This document shows positions 7,760 through 16,452 of a DNA stretch of 64,000 nucleotides, piece after piece. Position 1 is the stretch's first letter. Every line of letters starts with the position of its first letter. The notes beneath the pieces were generated by a model, which worked only from the letters and a program-made list of their open reading frames with translations, searched no databases and was not told where the DNA came from. This DNA is from Desulfatibacillum alkenivorans DSM 16219 (GTDB taxonomy: Bacteria > Desulfobacterota > Desulfobacteria > Desulfobacterales > Desulfatibacillaceae), in the NCBI RefSeq assembly GCF_900142135.1, contig NZ_FQZU01000023.1:1-64000 (forward strand), read 5' to 3'. The translations under genes were made by a program, and so were the position numbers.

Positions 7760-8545
7760 ATGCAAGTTGTCATCCTGTGCGGCGGACTTGGAACCCGGTT
7801 GAGGGAGGAAACGGAATTCCGCCCCAAACCCATGGTGAACATCGGCGCCCGTCCCATCCTGTGGCATATCATGAAGATATACTCCCATTACGGCCTGAAC
7901 GATTTCGTCCTGGCTTTGGGGTATAAGGGCGAGATGATCAAGGAATACTTCTGCCACTACGAATGGGTGAACAACGACGTCACCCTGGAGTTGGGCAAGC
8001 CCGAAAACATGCTCATCCACGATTGCCACGAAGAGGCCGGCTGGCGCATTACCCTGAGCAACACGGGCCCCAAGACCCTCAAGGGCGGCCGGATCAAGAA
8101 GATCGAAAAATACATCCAGGGAGATACCTTCATGCTCACCTACGGCGACGGCGTAAGCGACGTGAACATCAAGGGTCTCCTGGATTTTCATAAAAGCCAC
8201 GGCAAGGCCGTCACCCTGACCGGCGTGAGCCCGGCGAAACGCTTCGGCGAGTTGAAGCTGGACGGAAACCAGGTGGTTTCGTTCCAGGAAAAGCCCGACG
8301 CTTCCGAAGGCCTGATTAACGGCGGCTTTTTTGTCTGCAACCGCAAGATTTTCGACTACCTGACCACCGAAGACGACTGCGACTTTGAATACGGACCCCT
8401 GGAGCGCCTGGCTGAAGAAGGCGAGCTCATGGTCTATCGCCATCCTGGATTCTGGGCCTGCATGGATACCCTGCGGGACATGGATTATCTGAATGGGCTT
8501 TGGGATCGCAACGAATCCCCTTGGAAGGTTTGGGACTGCGACTAA
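7760..8545 (+). CDS. rfbF: Glucose-1-phosphate cytidylyltransferase
   Basis: 261 residues, the usual length of RfbF/DdhA. The nucleotidyltransferase signature GGLGTRLREET lies at residues 8-18 with a conserved FRPKPMV lysine after it. The protein also shows YKGEMIKEYF, LTYGDGVSDVNI with the metal-binding Asp, and a C-terminal EYGPLERLAEEGEL...WACMDTLRDMDYLNGLW typical of the family. It makes CDP-glucose from CTP and glucose 1-phosphate. The gap to the preceding gene is seven bases, and rfbG follows 14 bases later, matching the standard rfbFG pair. This commits the branch to a CDP-linked 6-deoxysugar. Confidence 0.95.
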   Translation: MQVVILCGGLGTRLREETEFRPKPMVNIGARPILWHIMKIYSHYGLNDFVLALGYKGEMIKEYFCHYEWVNNDVTLELGKPENMLIHDCHEEAGWRITLSNTGPKTLKGGRIKKIEKYIQGDTFMLTYGDGVSDVNIKGLLDFHKSHGKAVTLTGVSPAKRFGELKLDGNQVVSFQEKPDASEGLINGGFFVCNRKIFDYLTTEDDCDFEYGPLERLAEEGELMVYRHPGFWACMDTLRDMDYLNGLWDRNESPWKVWDCD

Positions 8546-8559
8546 GCTGAGGAAAAACC

Positions 8560-9624
8560 ATGACGGACCGGTTTTATAAAAACAAACGCATATTCCTCAC
8601 CGGGCACACGGGCTTTAAAGGCGCGTGGCTAAGCCTCTGGCTGTTGGAGGCCGGGGCCGAAGTCATGGGCTACGCCCTGGCGCCTCCGACGCAGCCCAGC
8701 CTGTTTTCCCTGGCCGGGCTGGAAGACCGCATGCAAAGCGTGACCGGCGACATACGGGATCCGGACGCTCTTACAAACAGCATGAAGCAATTCCAGCCGG
8801 ACGTCGTCATTCACATGGCCGCTCAAAGCCTTGTGCGGGAGGGCTATTCCGATCCTGTGGGAACCTTTTCCACCAACGTCATGGGCACGGTCAACCTGCT
8901 GGAGGCCGTCAGAAGCGCGGACTCAGTCCGGGCCGTGGTCAACGTGACCACGGACAAGTGCTACGAAAACAAGGAATGGCATTGGGGATATCGCGAAAAC
9001 GACCGCCTGGGCGGCCACGATCCCTACGCCGGGTCCAAGGCCTGCGCTGAACTGGTCAGCCAATCCTACGCCAAATCCTATTTTGACGCCCCGGGCGCCG
9101 CGGCTCTGGCCACGGTGCGGGCGGGCAACGTCATAGGCGGGGGCGACTTCGCCAAGGACCGGCTCATCCCCGACGCCGTGCGTGCGGCCCAGGCAGGAGC
9201 GCCCGTGGAAGTGCGCAGCCCGGGCGCCGTCAGGCCGTGGCAGCATGTTCTGGAACCCTTGCGCGGCTATTTGATGCTGGCCCGGAATCTTTACGAGCAG
9301 GGCGCCCAATGCGCCGGCGCCTGGAACTTCGGCCCCAGCCTGGAAGACTGCCAGCCCGTGGCCTGGATTCTGGACCGCTTTTTGGACGCCATGGGGCATG
9401 AGCCCGGCTGGACCGGCAGCGAAGGAGACCATCCCAAGGAAAGCATTTTCCTGAGGCTGGATTCCTCCAAAGCCAAACTGGACCTTGGGTGGACGCCCAG
9501 ATTGGACATCAGCCAGTCCTTGAGGCTGACCGCTGAGTGGTATGCAAATTTTCTGGCCGGGGATCAATCCCCGCTGGATTATACAATCAAGCAGATCAGG
9601 GAGTATGTTCAGGGCGAATTATGA
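8560..9624 (+). CDS. rfbG: CDP-glucose 4,6-dehydratase
   Basis: 354 residues. The dinucleotide loop is GHTGFKGAW (15-23), the substrate loop TTDKCYEN (130-137) and the catalytic pair Y156-A-G-S-K160 in DPYAGSKACAE. RPWQHVLEPLRGYL and a C-terminal LDLGWTPRLDI segment are typical of RfbG/DdhB. It converts CDP-glucose to CDP-4-keto-6-deoxyglucose. The stop overlaps the next start by four bases (ATGA at 9621-9624), indicating translational coupling with the epimerase gene. Confidence 0.95.
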   Translation: MTDRFYKNKRIFLTGHTGFKGAWLSLWLLEAGAEVMGYALAPPTQPSLFSLAGLEDRMQSVTGDIRDPDALTNSMKQFQPDVVIHMAAQSLVREGYSDPVGTFSTNVMGTVNLLEAVRSADSVRAVVNVTTDKCYENKEWHWGYRENDRLGGHDPYAGSKACAELVSQSYAKSYFDAPGAAALATVRAGNVIGGGDFAKDRLIPDAVRAAQAGAPVEVRSPGAVRPWQHVLEPLRGYLMLARNLYEQGAQCAGAWNFGPSLEDCQPVAWILDRFLDAMGHEPGWTGSEGDHPKESIFLRLDSSKAKLDLGWTPRLDISQSLRLTAEWYANFLAGDQSPLDYTIKQIREYVQGEL

Positions 9625-10166
9625 AGTTTCACGCAACCCCTATAAAAGGCCTTTGGGTCATTGAGCTGGAGCCCTTTGCGGACCATCGGGGCCGCTTTTC
9701 GCGTTTGTTCTGCAAAAAGGAGCTGGCCGAAATCGGCCTGCAGGCCGAAATCGTGCAGGTGAATCATTCGGTCACGGTCAACAAAGGGGCGCTCCGGGGA
9801 CTGCATTTTCAAAACCCGCCTTACGGAGAGGATAAAATCATCCGCTGCCTGCGGGGCGAGGTTTTCGACGTGGCCGTAGACTTGAGGCAAGGATCGGAAA
9901 CCTTTTTGCAGTGGTTCGGTCAAAGGCTCAGCCCGGAAAACAACCGGGCCATGTTTCTGCCCAAGGGCTTCGCCCACGGCTTTCAAACCCTGCAACCGGA
10001 GAGCGAGTTGATCTACTTTCACACCCAGTTTTACGCGCCCGAATACGAAGGCGGCTTTCGTTACAATGACGAATCCATCGGCGTAAACTGGCCCGAGGCG
10101 GTCACGGAGATTTCGGACAAGGACCTGGCCTTGCCAACCGTATCAAGCGATTTTAAGGGGATTTAA
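9621..10166 (+). CDS. RmlC-like 3,5-epimerase (cupin), probably acting on a CDP-keto sugar
   Basis: 181 residues. Family marks are FADHRGRFSRLF (19-30), RGLHFQ with the expected catalytic His62, GEVFDVAVDLR (79-89), LPKGFAHGF (113-121) and the Tyr in ELIYFHT. RmlC epimerises C3 and C5 of dTDP-4-keto-6-deoxyglucose. Here no dTDP-glucose genes are present, and the gene is coupled to rfbG through the ATGA overlap, so the substrate is likely CDP-4-keto-6-deoxyglucose. Some relatives epimerise only C3. A longer upstream frame exists, but the ATG at 9621 gives the full domain and the coupling. Confidence 0.88.
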   Translation: MKFHATPIKGLWVIELEPFADHRGRFSRLFCKKELAEIGLQAEIVQVNHSVTVNKGALRGLHFQNPPYGEDKIIRCLRGEVFDVAVDLRQGSETFLQWFGQRLSPENNRAMFLPKGFAHGFQTLQPESELIYFHTQFYAPEYEGGFRYNDESIGVNWPEAVTEISDKDLALPTVSSDFKGI

Positions 10167-10179
10167 GGATACTGATTTT

Positions 10180-11403
10180 ATGAAATGCCGTTTTTGTCAA
10201 ACCCCTTTGGAGCACGAATTCATTGACCTGGGAAACGCCCCTCCGTCCAATGCCTTTTTGACGGAAGAGCAGCTTAACATGCCCGAGACGTTTTTCCCGC
10301 TTAAGCTCTTTGTCTGCCACAAATGCTTTTTGGTCCAGATCGACGAGTACAAGGCCAGCGAAGAAATTTTCGATAACGACTACGTGTATTTTTCGTCCTT
10401 TTCATCCACCTGGCTGGCCCACGCCCGGAATTACGCGGACATGATAACCAAGCGCCTGGGCCTGAACGCCGATAGCCACGTGGTGGAGGTCGCCTCCAAC
10501 GATGGTTATCTGCTCCAGTATTTTGTGGAAAAACAGATCCCCTGTTTGGGCGTAGAGCCCACGGAAGGCACGGCCGCCGCAGCCAGGGAAAAAGGCGTCC
10601 CTGTTTTGTGCGAGTTTTTCGGCGAAAGCCTGGCCAGGGACCTGAAGGATCAGGGCAAGCAGGCCGACCTCTTGCTTGGCAATAATGTTCTGGCCCATGT
10701 GCCGGACATCAACGATTTTGTGGAAGGCCTCAGGATCGCCCTCAAGGATTCGGGGACGATCACCATGGAATTTCCGCACCTTATGCAGCTTGTGGCCCAA
10801 AATCAGTTCGACACCATTTATCACGAGCATTTTTCCTACCTGTCCTTTTACACGGTTCGGGAAATCTTCAAGGCCCACGGCCTGGTCCTGTACGACGTGG
10901 AGGAATTGCCCACCCACGGCGGCTCCCTCAGAATTTATGCAGGCCATGAAGGGGCCGGACATTCGATTTCCGAAAATGTGGAAAAGCTGCTGGCCAGGGA
11001 AGAGGCCGAGGGCATGCGGACCCTGAAGTATTACACCCGGTTGCCAAAGGCGGCGGAAAACATCAAGCTCGATTTGCTGGAGTTCCTCGTCCAGGCTAAA
11101 AAACAAGGCAAAAAGGTGGCCGCCTATGGCGCGGCGGCCAAGGGCAACACCTTGCTGAACTTTTGCGGCGTCAAAAGCGACCTCATCGCCTTTGCGGCGG
11201 ACGCCTCTCCCTACAAGCAGGGGAAGTTCCTGCCCGCCAGCCATATTCCGGTTGCAGCCCCCTCGTTCATCCGGGAGGAAAAACCGGATTATCTGATTGT
11301 ATTGCCCTGGAACCTGGCTGCGGAAATCATGGAGCAGGAAAAGGGCATCCAGGCGTGGGGCGGGCGGTTTGTCCTGCCCATACCTCAGGTCAAGGTGGTG
11401 TAA
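10180..11403 (+). CDS. TylC3/TcaB9-type sugar C-methyltransferase
   Basis: 407 residues in three parts. A zinc-binding N-terminal domain has Cys3, Cys6, Cys46 and Cys49. The SAM-binding core has VVEVASNDGYLL (101-112). A C-terminal Rossmann-like domain includes KVAAYGAAAKGNTLLNF. The signature YHEHFSYLSF (214-223) matches the catalytic segment of the deoxysugar C-3 methyltransferases of the TylC3/TcaB9 family, which methylate C3 of a 4-keto-6-deoxysugar. Placed directly after rfbF, rfbG and the epimerase, it predicts a branched 3-C-methyl-6-deoxyhexose carried on CDP. No 3-dehydrase (DdhC/E1) gene is present, so C3 would keep its hydroxyl group. Confidence 0.9.
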   Translation: MKCRFCQTPLEHEFIDLGNAPPSNAFLTEEQLNMPETFFPLKLFVCHKCFLVQIDEYKASEEIFDNDYVYFSSFSSTWLAHARNYADMITKRLGLNADSHVVEVASNDGYLLQYFVEKQIPCLGVEPTEGTAAAAREKGVPVLCEFFGESLARDLKDQGKQADLLLGNNVLAHVPDINDFVEGLRIALKDSGTITMEFPHLMQLVAQNQFDTIYHEHFSYLSFYTVREIFKAHGLVLYDVEELPTHGGSLRIYAGHEGAGHSISENVEKLLAREEAEGMRTLKYYTRLPKAAENIKLDLLEFLVQAKKQGKKVAAYGAAAKGNTLLNFCGVKSDLIAFAADASPYKQGKFLPASHIPVAAPSFIREEKPDYLIVLPWNLAAEIMEQEKGIQAWGGRFVLPIPQVKVV

Positions 11404-11417
11404 GGAGTAAGCGGCTT

Positions 11418-11906
11418 ATGAAGATCATTCATGAAAGCGCAAAAATTTCCAGTCTGGCGGACATCGAGGATTCGGTCCGGGGAAGCCGCGTGGTCATCGG
11501 CGAAAGAACCATGATCGACTCCTTTGTGAAGATCAAATTCGCAGGCGGCCTGGGAGACGTGGTCATAGGCGAGGATTCCTATATCAACTCCGGCGTGGTC
11601 GTGTATTCGGGCAATGGGGTTTCCATAGGAAGCCGCGTGCTGATCGCCGCCAACTGCACCCTGGCGGCCGCCAACCATGAATACAAAGATCCGGAAAGAT
11701 GCATCGTAGACCAGGGATTCATGGAGTCCCGAGGAGGCATTGTCATCGAAGACGACGTCTGGATCGGGGCCGGGTGCGTTATTCTGGACGGCGCCAAAAT
11801 AGGCAAAGGCGCAGTGATAGGCGCCATGTCCCTGGTCCGGGGCGAAATCGAGCCTTACGGCATTTACGCCGGAAATCCCATCCAACGGATCGGGTTCAGG
11901 AAGTAA
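11418..11906 (+). CDS. Left-handed beta-helix acyltransferase
   Basis: 162 residues made largely of hexapeptide repeats such as VVIGED, VSIGSRVLIAANC, IVIEDDVWIGAGCVILDGA and AKIGKGAVIGAMSLV. The putative catalytic His lies in AAANHEY, as in sugar O-acetyltransferases. These enzymes form trimers and usually transfer acetyl from acetyl-CoA. AGGAG lies 10 bases upstream of the ATG at 11418. It ends the CDP-sugar block. It could O-acetylate the branched sugar or a later sugar; N-acetylation is less likely because no aminotransferase is nearby. Confidence 0.85.
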   Translation: MKIIHESAKISSLADIEDSVRGSRVVIGERTMIDSFVKIKFAGGLGDVVIGEDSYINSGVVVYSGNGVSIGSRVLIAANCTLAAANHEYKDPERCIVDQGFMESRGGIVIEDDVWIGAGCVILDGAKIGKGAVIGAMSLVRGEIEPYGIYAGNPIQRIGFRK

Positions 11907-11984
11907 ATGATGCGCCGCTTATGACAAAACATGGGAAAAAATTCCGGCAGGGTTAGGCGATCTCTTGAAAGTAAAAGGGCGGGT

Positions 11985-12188
11985 ATGAGTTTTTTCGCAG
12001 TGTTGCCTATGTTTAACCGTTGCAGGATTTTGGGCGCCGCCCTTCAATCCGCGCTTAACCATACCTCATACTTCTGCGAGTACAGCATGCCCCTGAGTTT
12101 GCTCCATACCTGGCGGGCCTCCTTGCTTCGGCCGCAGGCGAGTTGTCCGACAACCCCACCTGTCATTAACCAATCGTTTTTCATATAA
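11985..12188 (+). pseudogene. Possible 5' fragment of a family 2 glycosyltransferase
   Basis: After the ATG the peptide MSFFAVLPMFNRCRILGAAL continues QSALNHT, which resembles the nucleotide-binding start of GT2 enzymes (PxYNxxxxLxxALxSxLxQT). Homology stops at about 12065 and the rest looks random. No downstream GT2 body follows; the ABC-transporter leader begins near 12165. It is best read as a truncated gene left by rearrangement. The 411-base gap between the acyltransferase and the ABC transporter holds only this fragment and that leader. Confidence 0.4.
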
Positions 12189-12240
12189 ATCTGAGGCTTT
12201 TTTTTAAACAGGCGCTCCGGCCCCGTTTCACGTTTTTCCC

Positions 12241-12293
12241 TTGACTTCTCGCATGCGATGTGAACAATCTTCTTGTGTTCAAAAAATGAACAC
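12241..12293 (+). promoter_or_regulatory. Duplicated leader with palindromic operator-like site, copy 2
   Basis: TTGACT (12241-12246) is followed at 16-17 bases by a weak -10-like AACAAT (12263-12268), then the perfect inverted repeat GTGTTCA-N5-TGAACAC (12275-12293), ending 25 bases before the ABC-transporter ATG. The same arrangement is seen at 4479-4531. The palindrome position just downstream of a promoter suits a repressor site. The factor is unknown. Confidence 0.45.
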
Positions 12294-12318
12294 TAAGCAA
12301 GGGCGCACCCGAAAGCAC

Positions 12319-14025
12319 ATGAAAAAAAAGAAAAGTACATTGGCGGTCATCAGTGATTTGACCGCCGGACACCGGAAAATGGGATTGTTCATTCTGTTGG
12401 TGATGGTTCTGGCCGCCTTTTTTGAGGCCTTGGGCCTGGGAATGATCCTGCCGGTGCTATCCCATCTCATGAGCCCCGAGTCCGCCCAGAGCGGGGCCAT
12501 GGGCGCGTTTGACAAAGTCCTGGCGGTTTTCCCCCAGGAACATAAGATGATCATCCTCCTGGGGGCTTTGCTGGCTGCCTTTTGGTTCAAGAACATTCTT
12601 GCCGCAGCTCTTCGGGGATTGAACGCCCATTTTACGTTCAAGCTGCGGGAAATATGGTCCACCAAGCTGCTTTATCAATATCTTCGTATGCATTACTCCC
12701 AGGTCCTGGAATCCAAACAGGGGGTTATGCTGCATAACGCCATTGTCGAGCCTAGGCAGGTGGCTTTTTCATTTCTAATTTTATTGCAGCTTGTGACAAA
12801 ACTGATTTTGTTCCTGGCTATCGCTTTGGTGCTGGTGGCGACCGATTGGAAGGTCACCCTGTGGCTGGCTGTTATTGTGGCGACCATTTTTGTCTCCATC
12901 AACAAGTTGATCACAACCTATTCCATCCGTTTCGGCAAGAAGCGATTGAAGATAGACCAGGAAACCAATTCCATCGGCGTGGAAAGTCTTGGCGCCGTCA
13001 AGGAGGTTAAGGCCCTTGGCATGGAAGGGCGGTATAAAGCCCTGTTAAAGGAAAGGATGGAACGGTACCGCCGCATTAATACGGCGTTCGCCATCGTGAA
13101 TCACCTGCCTGAAAACCTGATTGAAATATTGGCGGTCACCGGAGTGGTTTCCGTGTTCGGATACATTCATCTAACCGGTGCGACTCAGACCACGGACGTG
13201 CTGGCGAAGATGGGCTTTTTTGTCATTGCCGGGCAAAAAATGTTCAGTTGCGTTTCCTTTGTACTGGCTCAAAGAATGAAGTTCGCCTCCATGGAGCCCG
13301 GCATGTTTCTCATCTATGAAGCCATCCATCATCCGGAGGAAATGGAGGCGTTGGCCCAGGGGGAATCCTTCCGGAGCCTGGAGCAGGGAATTAAGCTGGA
13401 GCGTGTGGGCTTTTCCTATAGGACCGGAAGTCCGGTTTTAAAGGATTTTTCCATGGAAATTCCGGTGAATAAAATGACCGCCGTTATCGGGCCGTCCGGC
13501 GCTGGAAAATCCACCATCGCGGATTTGCTTTTGGGCCTCCATCACCCCCAGGAGGGACGGATTACGGTTGACGGTAGGGACTTGTCGGATTATTCCTTGA
13601 GGTCATGGCGGGCAAAAGTGGGCTACGTAGGGCAGGAGCCGGTGATCTTCAATGTGAGCATTCGGGAGAACATCCTGGCCGGCCGCCCTGGCGCCTCGGA
13701 GGATGAGGTGATTCAAGCCGCCCGGATCGCCCGAATCCATGATTTTGTTGGCACTTTGCCGCAAGGTTACGACACAATAGTGGGCGACCGCGGCGCAAAA
13801 TTGTCCGGCGGACAGAAGCAGCGCGTGGTTATTGCACGGGTGATCATCCGCAATCCGTATTTGTTCATCTTTGACGAAGCCACCAGCGCCCTGGACAGAG
13901 AAACCGAGGCGGAAATCACCGCCGCCATGGAGGACCTTGCAGGGCATAGAACGTTGTTGGTCATCGCCCACAGGTTGTCTACAATCAAAAAAGCGGATCA
14001 TGTGTACGACCTCTCAAAGGTATAA
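12319..14025 (+). CDS. ABC transporter, fused permease and ATPase (lipid-linked glycan flippase type)
   Basis: 568 residues. The N-terminal half has about six membrane helices (starting near MGLFILLVMVLAAFFEALGL). The C-terminal half is a complete ATPase: Walker A GPSGAGKST (391-399), Q-loop VGQEPVIFN, signature LSGGQKQR (495-502), Walker B LFIFDEATSALD (515-526) and switch VIAHRLST. The layout is that of MsbA/PglK half-transporters, which dimerise and flip lipid-linked saccharides. The ATG at 12319 gives MKKKKSTLAV; earlier in-frame starts (TTG 12241, ATG 12289) lie in the conserved leader. Its place in the locus suggests it exports the glycan made here. A decayed partial copy lies 7.7 kb upstream. 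Confidence 0.9.
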   Translation: MKKKKSTLAVISDLTAGHRKMGLFILLVMVLAAFFEALGLGMILPVLSHLMSPESAQSGAMGAFDKVLAVFPQEHKMIILLGALLAAFWFKNILAAALRGLNAHFTFKLREIWSTKLLYQYLRMHYSQVLESKQGVMLHNAIVEPRQVAFSFLILLQLVTKLILFLAIALVLVATDWKVTLWLAVIVATIFVSINKLITTYSIRFGKKRLKIDQETNSIGVESLGAVKEVKALGMEGRYKALLKERMERYRRINTAFAIVNHLPENLIEILAVTGVVSVFGYIHLTGATQTTDVLAKMGFFVIAGQKMFSCVSFVLAQRMKFASMEPGMFLIYEAIHHPEEMEALAQGESFRSLEQGIKLERVGFSYRTGSPVLKDFSMEIPVNKMTAVIGPSGAGKSTIADLLLGLHHPQEGRITVDGRDLSDYSLRSWRAKVGYVGQEPVIFNVSIRENILAGRPGASEDEVIQAARIARIHDFVGTLPQGYDTIVGDRGAKLSGGQKQRVVIARVIIRNPYLFIFDEATSALDRETEAEITAAMEDLAGHRTLLVIAHRLSTIKKADHVYDLSKV

Positions 14026-14087
14026 AAGATGTGGAAAAATACTGGCCAATGCATTTTTGAAGAGAGCGGCCTGAGGAGGGCAATGTC

Positions 14088-15011
14088 TTGAGTAGTGTAC
14101 CCAGTTCAAGGAATGAGGCGCAACCCTTGGTTTCCGTGGGCGTGCCCGTTTATAACGCCGTCAAAACCATCGGCAGGACCCTTGATTCCTTGATTAATCA
14201 GGATTATGACAATCTGGAAATCATTGTTTCCGACAATTGCTCCGACGATGGAACCTATGAACTGTGCCAGGAGTACGCCAGGGAAGATGACCGTATAGTC
14301 GTCTCCCGCAATAATGAGAATATTGGCGCAGGAGATAATTTTTTGCTGGTCTGCAGGAAGTCGTCAGGAAAGTATTTTTTTTGGGCTGCAGGAGACGATC
14401 GATATCAGCCCGAATTCGTGGGCGCGTTGGTGCAGGATTTGGAAAACAGACCGGATGCAGTGGTTTCCCTGCCGCAAGTTACTTTAGAAAAGTCTACGGG
14501 AATCCCTGACTGCGTGGTGGACTTTGATGGCGATAAAGACCCCTACACCATGCCTGAAAGAGAACTTGTTCGCAACCTGATTTCATTCCAGACGGACATG
14601 AAATACTTGAGATACAATATGTTCATTCATGGTTTATGGCGTCACGAGCGCATCAAGGATTTGCATTTGTGGTATTCGTTTACAAGAAATATGGAAAGAC
14701 CGTTATTGGCGAATATGGCCATGAAATATAAGTTTTCGTATGTTGCTAATAACCTCATGACCAAAAGAATACATGAAAGATCGTTTAAGTCGCGGAATCC
14801 GGATGATCCTATTTCTACAGCAAAACGAAGGACGGGACTTTGGGGCCGTTACTTTTTTATTTTTAGCCTGATGTTCAAAGATCCGTTAATCAGGTCTTCT
14901 AAACAATACGCCATTCTGGCGAGTTTGATTTTTGAGATGCTGTTGAAGGTTTCGGTCCACAGGCTGCGATTCCGGGCCGGGTCTATCCGTAGGTTTGGAC
15001 GGGCTAGCTGA
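14088..15011 (+). CDS. Family 2 glycosyltransferase
   Basis: 307 residues with the GT-A start VSVGVPVYNAVKTIGRTLDS, LINQDYDNLEIIVSDNCSDD and the metal-binding region AAGDDRY. The C-terminal third has hydrophobic or basic stretches (FFIFSLMF, LRFRAGSIRRFG) suggesting membrane association. GAGGAGG (14073-14079) sits eight bases before a TTG start; the nearer ATG at 14082 is followed at once by a stop, so TTG is the likely start. It follows the ABC transporter by 62 bases. It would add one sugar to the growing glycan from a nucleotide donor; which one cannot be told. Confidence 0.88.
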   Translation: MSSVPSSRNEAQPLVSVGVPVYNAVKTIGRTLDSLINQDYDNLEIIVSDNCSDDGTYELCQEYAREDDRIVVSRNNENIGAGDNFLLVCRKSSGKYFFWAAGDDRYQPEFVGALVQDLENRPDAVVSLPQVTLEKSTGIPDCVVDFDGDKDPYTMPERELVRNLISFQTDMKYLRYNMFIHGLWRHERIKDLHLWYSFTRNMERPLLANMAMKYKFSYVANNLMTKRIHERSFKSRNPDDPISTAKRRTGLWGRYFFIFSLMFKDPLIRSSKQYAILASLIFEMLLKVSVHRLRFRAGSIRRFGRAS

Positions 15012-15066
15012 TTTTGGGCAATAATCCAAAATATTGGCGATCTCTTAAAGAAAACAGGTTACTTAT

Positions 15067-16425
15067 ATGAATTACGCGGCTGTCAGATACCGAGCCATCG
15101 AAAAAATTTCCAGCCCCATCCTCACGGCAATGGCCCGCATGAACATGGCCCGGGCCGCGGCGGTGTTTATCGGCGCTCACATGAGGACGGAGCAAAGCGC
15201 CGAAGGCGCCCATCCGGTCAACATCGTGTACCTTCCCAAGCCGGGCCATACCGAAGACATCATGGCCTGCTTCAAGGGGCGGGAGCGCTACGGCATCCTT
15301 ACCCTGGACCGCAAACTGGTCAAGGCGGTGTTTGCGGCTTTTCTGCCCAAAACCATGGACGACAACAACTACAAAACCGCCGACGCCCAGGCCAACGCAG
15401 CCAAGCTAAGGCTCCGGGCCTTTTGGGTGCGGGTGCTCAAATACCTGCAGCCCTCCCTGAATTTTCATGCGCTGTTTACAGGCAATTTTTCCTACGCTTC
15501 CGAACAGGAACTGGCCGCCGCCTGTACGGAATTGGGCGTCCCTTTCATCGCCCTGCACAAGGAGTGCATGAAAACCCCGGGCCTGCGCCCCTTTTATGTG
15601 GACGTGTACAAAACCCGCAAGATTCCTTTTCAGGGAACGGCCATCTGCAATTACAACGAGATGGAAACGGGCATCCAGGCCGAAGCCGGGGTGTTCGACC
15701 CGGACAGGATAAAAATCGTGGGCATGCCCCGCTTGAGCCGGGTGCACTGGCGCAGGGAGGACCTTGTCCGTTCCGGCAATAAGGCCGACGCGCCTACGAT
15801 CCTGTTTTTTTCCTTCAATTCCAAGGCGGGGCTTCCGGTTTTGGGACGTAAAATCCCCGGCTCCTATGAAACCCTGCAGGCCGGGCTGGAAAAACTGAAT
15901 GTGGAAAGAGCCTCTGACGCCTGCCATCATGCGTTGGTGAATCTGGCCAGGGAAAACCCCGGAATCAAGGTCATCATCAAAACCAAGGGCGACCAGAAAG
16001 CCAGGCGCTTTATGACGCGTTTGTTCGGCGAAAATCCGGACTTTCCGTCCAATCTGCATTTGGCCGAGGGCGGAGACCTTCTGGATATGCTGAGCCAGGC
16101 GACCGTCGCGGCCAGCTTCAACTCCACCACCCTGTTCGAGGCCATAGCCCTGGATAAGCCTGTGGTGGTTCCCTGGTTTTACGAAATCACCGACCCCGCT
16201 CTCAAGCCCTATATCCTGGATATGGACGACGCGGTGCTTTACGCCCATTCCGAGGAGGAATTTTGCTCCATGTTGAAGGATCTGGCCCTGAAGCCCCATG
16301 AGGGAGGGAGGGAGCTTTCCCAAACCTCGCAGCGTCTTTTGGAAAAATGGTGCGGCAACCCGGACGGCAAGACAGGGGACAGGGTCCGGCAAGTTCTGGA
16401 CTCCCTGCTGTCAAAATCCGATTAA
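15067..16425 (+). CDS. Putative GT-B type surface carbohydrate transferase
   Basis: 452 residues, not assigned to a precise family. The C-terminal half contains LLDMLSQATVAASFNSTTLFEAIALDKPVVVPWF, a pattern seen in CDP-glycerol-transferase-like and capsule proteins, where the conserved SxTxxEA loop binds the nucleotide-phosphate donor. IKVIIKTKGDQKARRFM precedes it, similar to the VIKxHP region of the same fold. The N-terminal half (LNFHALFTGNFSYASEQELA, FIALHKECMKTPGLRPFY) would be the acceptor domain. No signal peptide or clear transmembrane helix is seen. Its role as a transferase of the glycan locus is inferred from fold pattern and neighbours. Confidence 0.6.
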   Translation: MNYAAVRYRAIEKISSPILTAMARMNMARAAAVFIGAHMRTEQSAEGAHPVNIVYLPKPGHTEDIMACFKGRERYGILTLDRKLVKAVFAAFLPKTMDDNNYKTADAQANAAKLRLRAFWVRVLKYLQPSLNFHALFTGNFSYASEQELAAACTELGVPFIALHKECMKTPGLRPFYVDVYKTRKIPFQGTAICNYNEMETGIQAEAGVFDPDRIKIVGMPRLSRVHWRREDLVRSGNKADAPTILFFSFNSKAGLPVLGRKIPGSYETLQAGLEKLNVERASDACHHALVNLARENPGIKVIIKTKGDQKARRFMTRLFGENPDFPSNLHLAEGGDLLDMLSQATVAASFNSTTLFEAIALDKPVVVPWFYEITDPALKPYILDMDDAVLYAHSEEEFCSMLKDLALKPHEGGRELSQTSQRLLEKWCGNPDGKTGDRVRQVLDSLLSKSD

Positions 16426-16452
16426 CGATCAATTTACGGATAGATAAAATTT

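Noticed and set aside
11956-15046. An 11-base match GGCGATCTCTT at 11956 and 15036
   Set aside because: It is too short to separate from chance, and flanking bases do not match.
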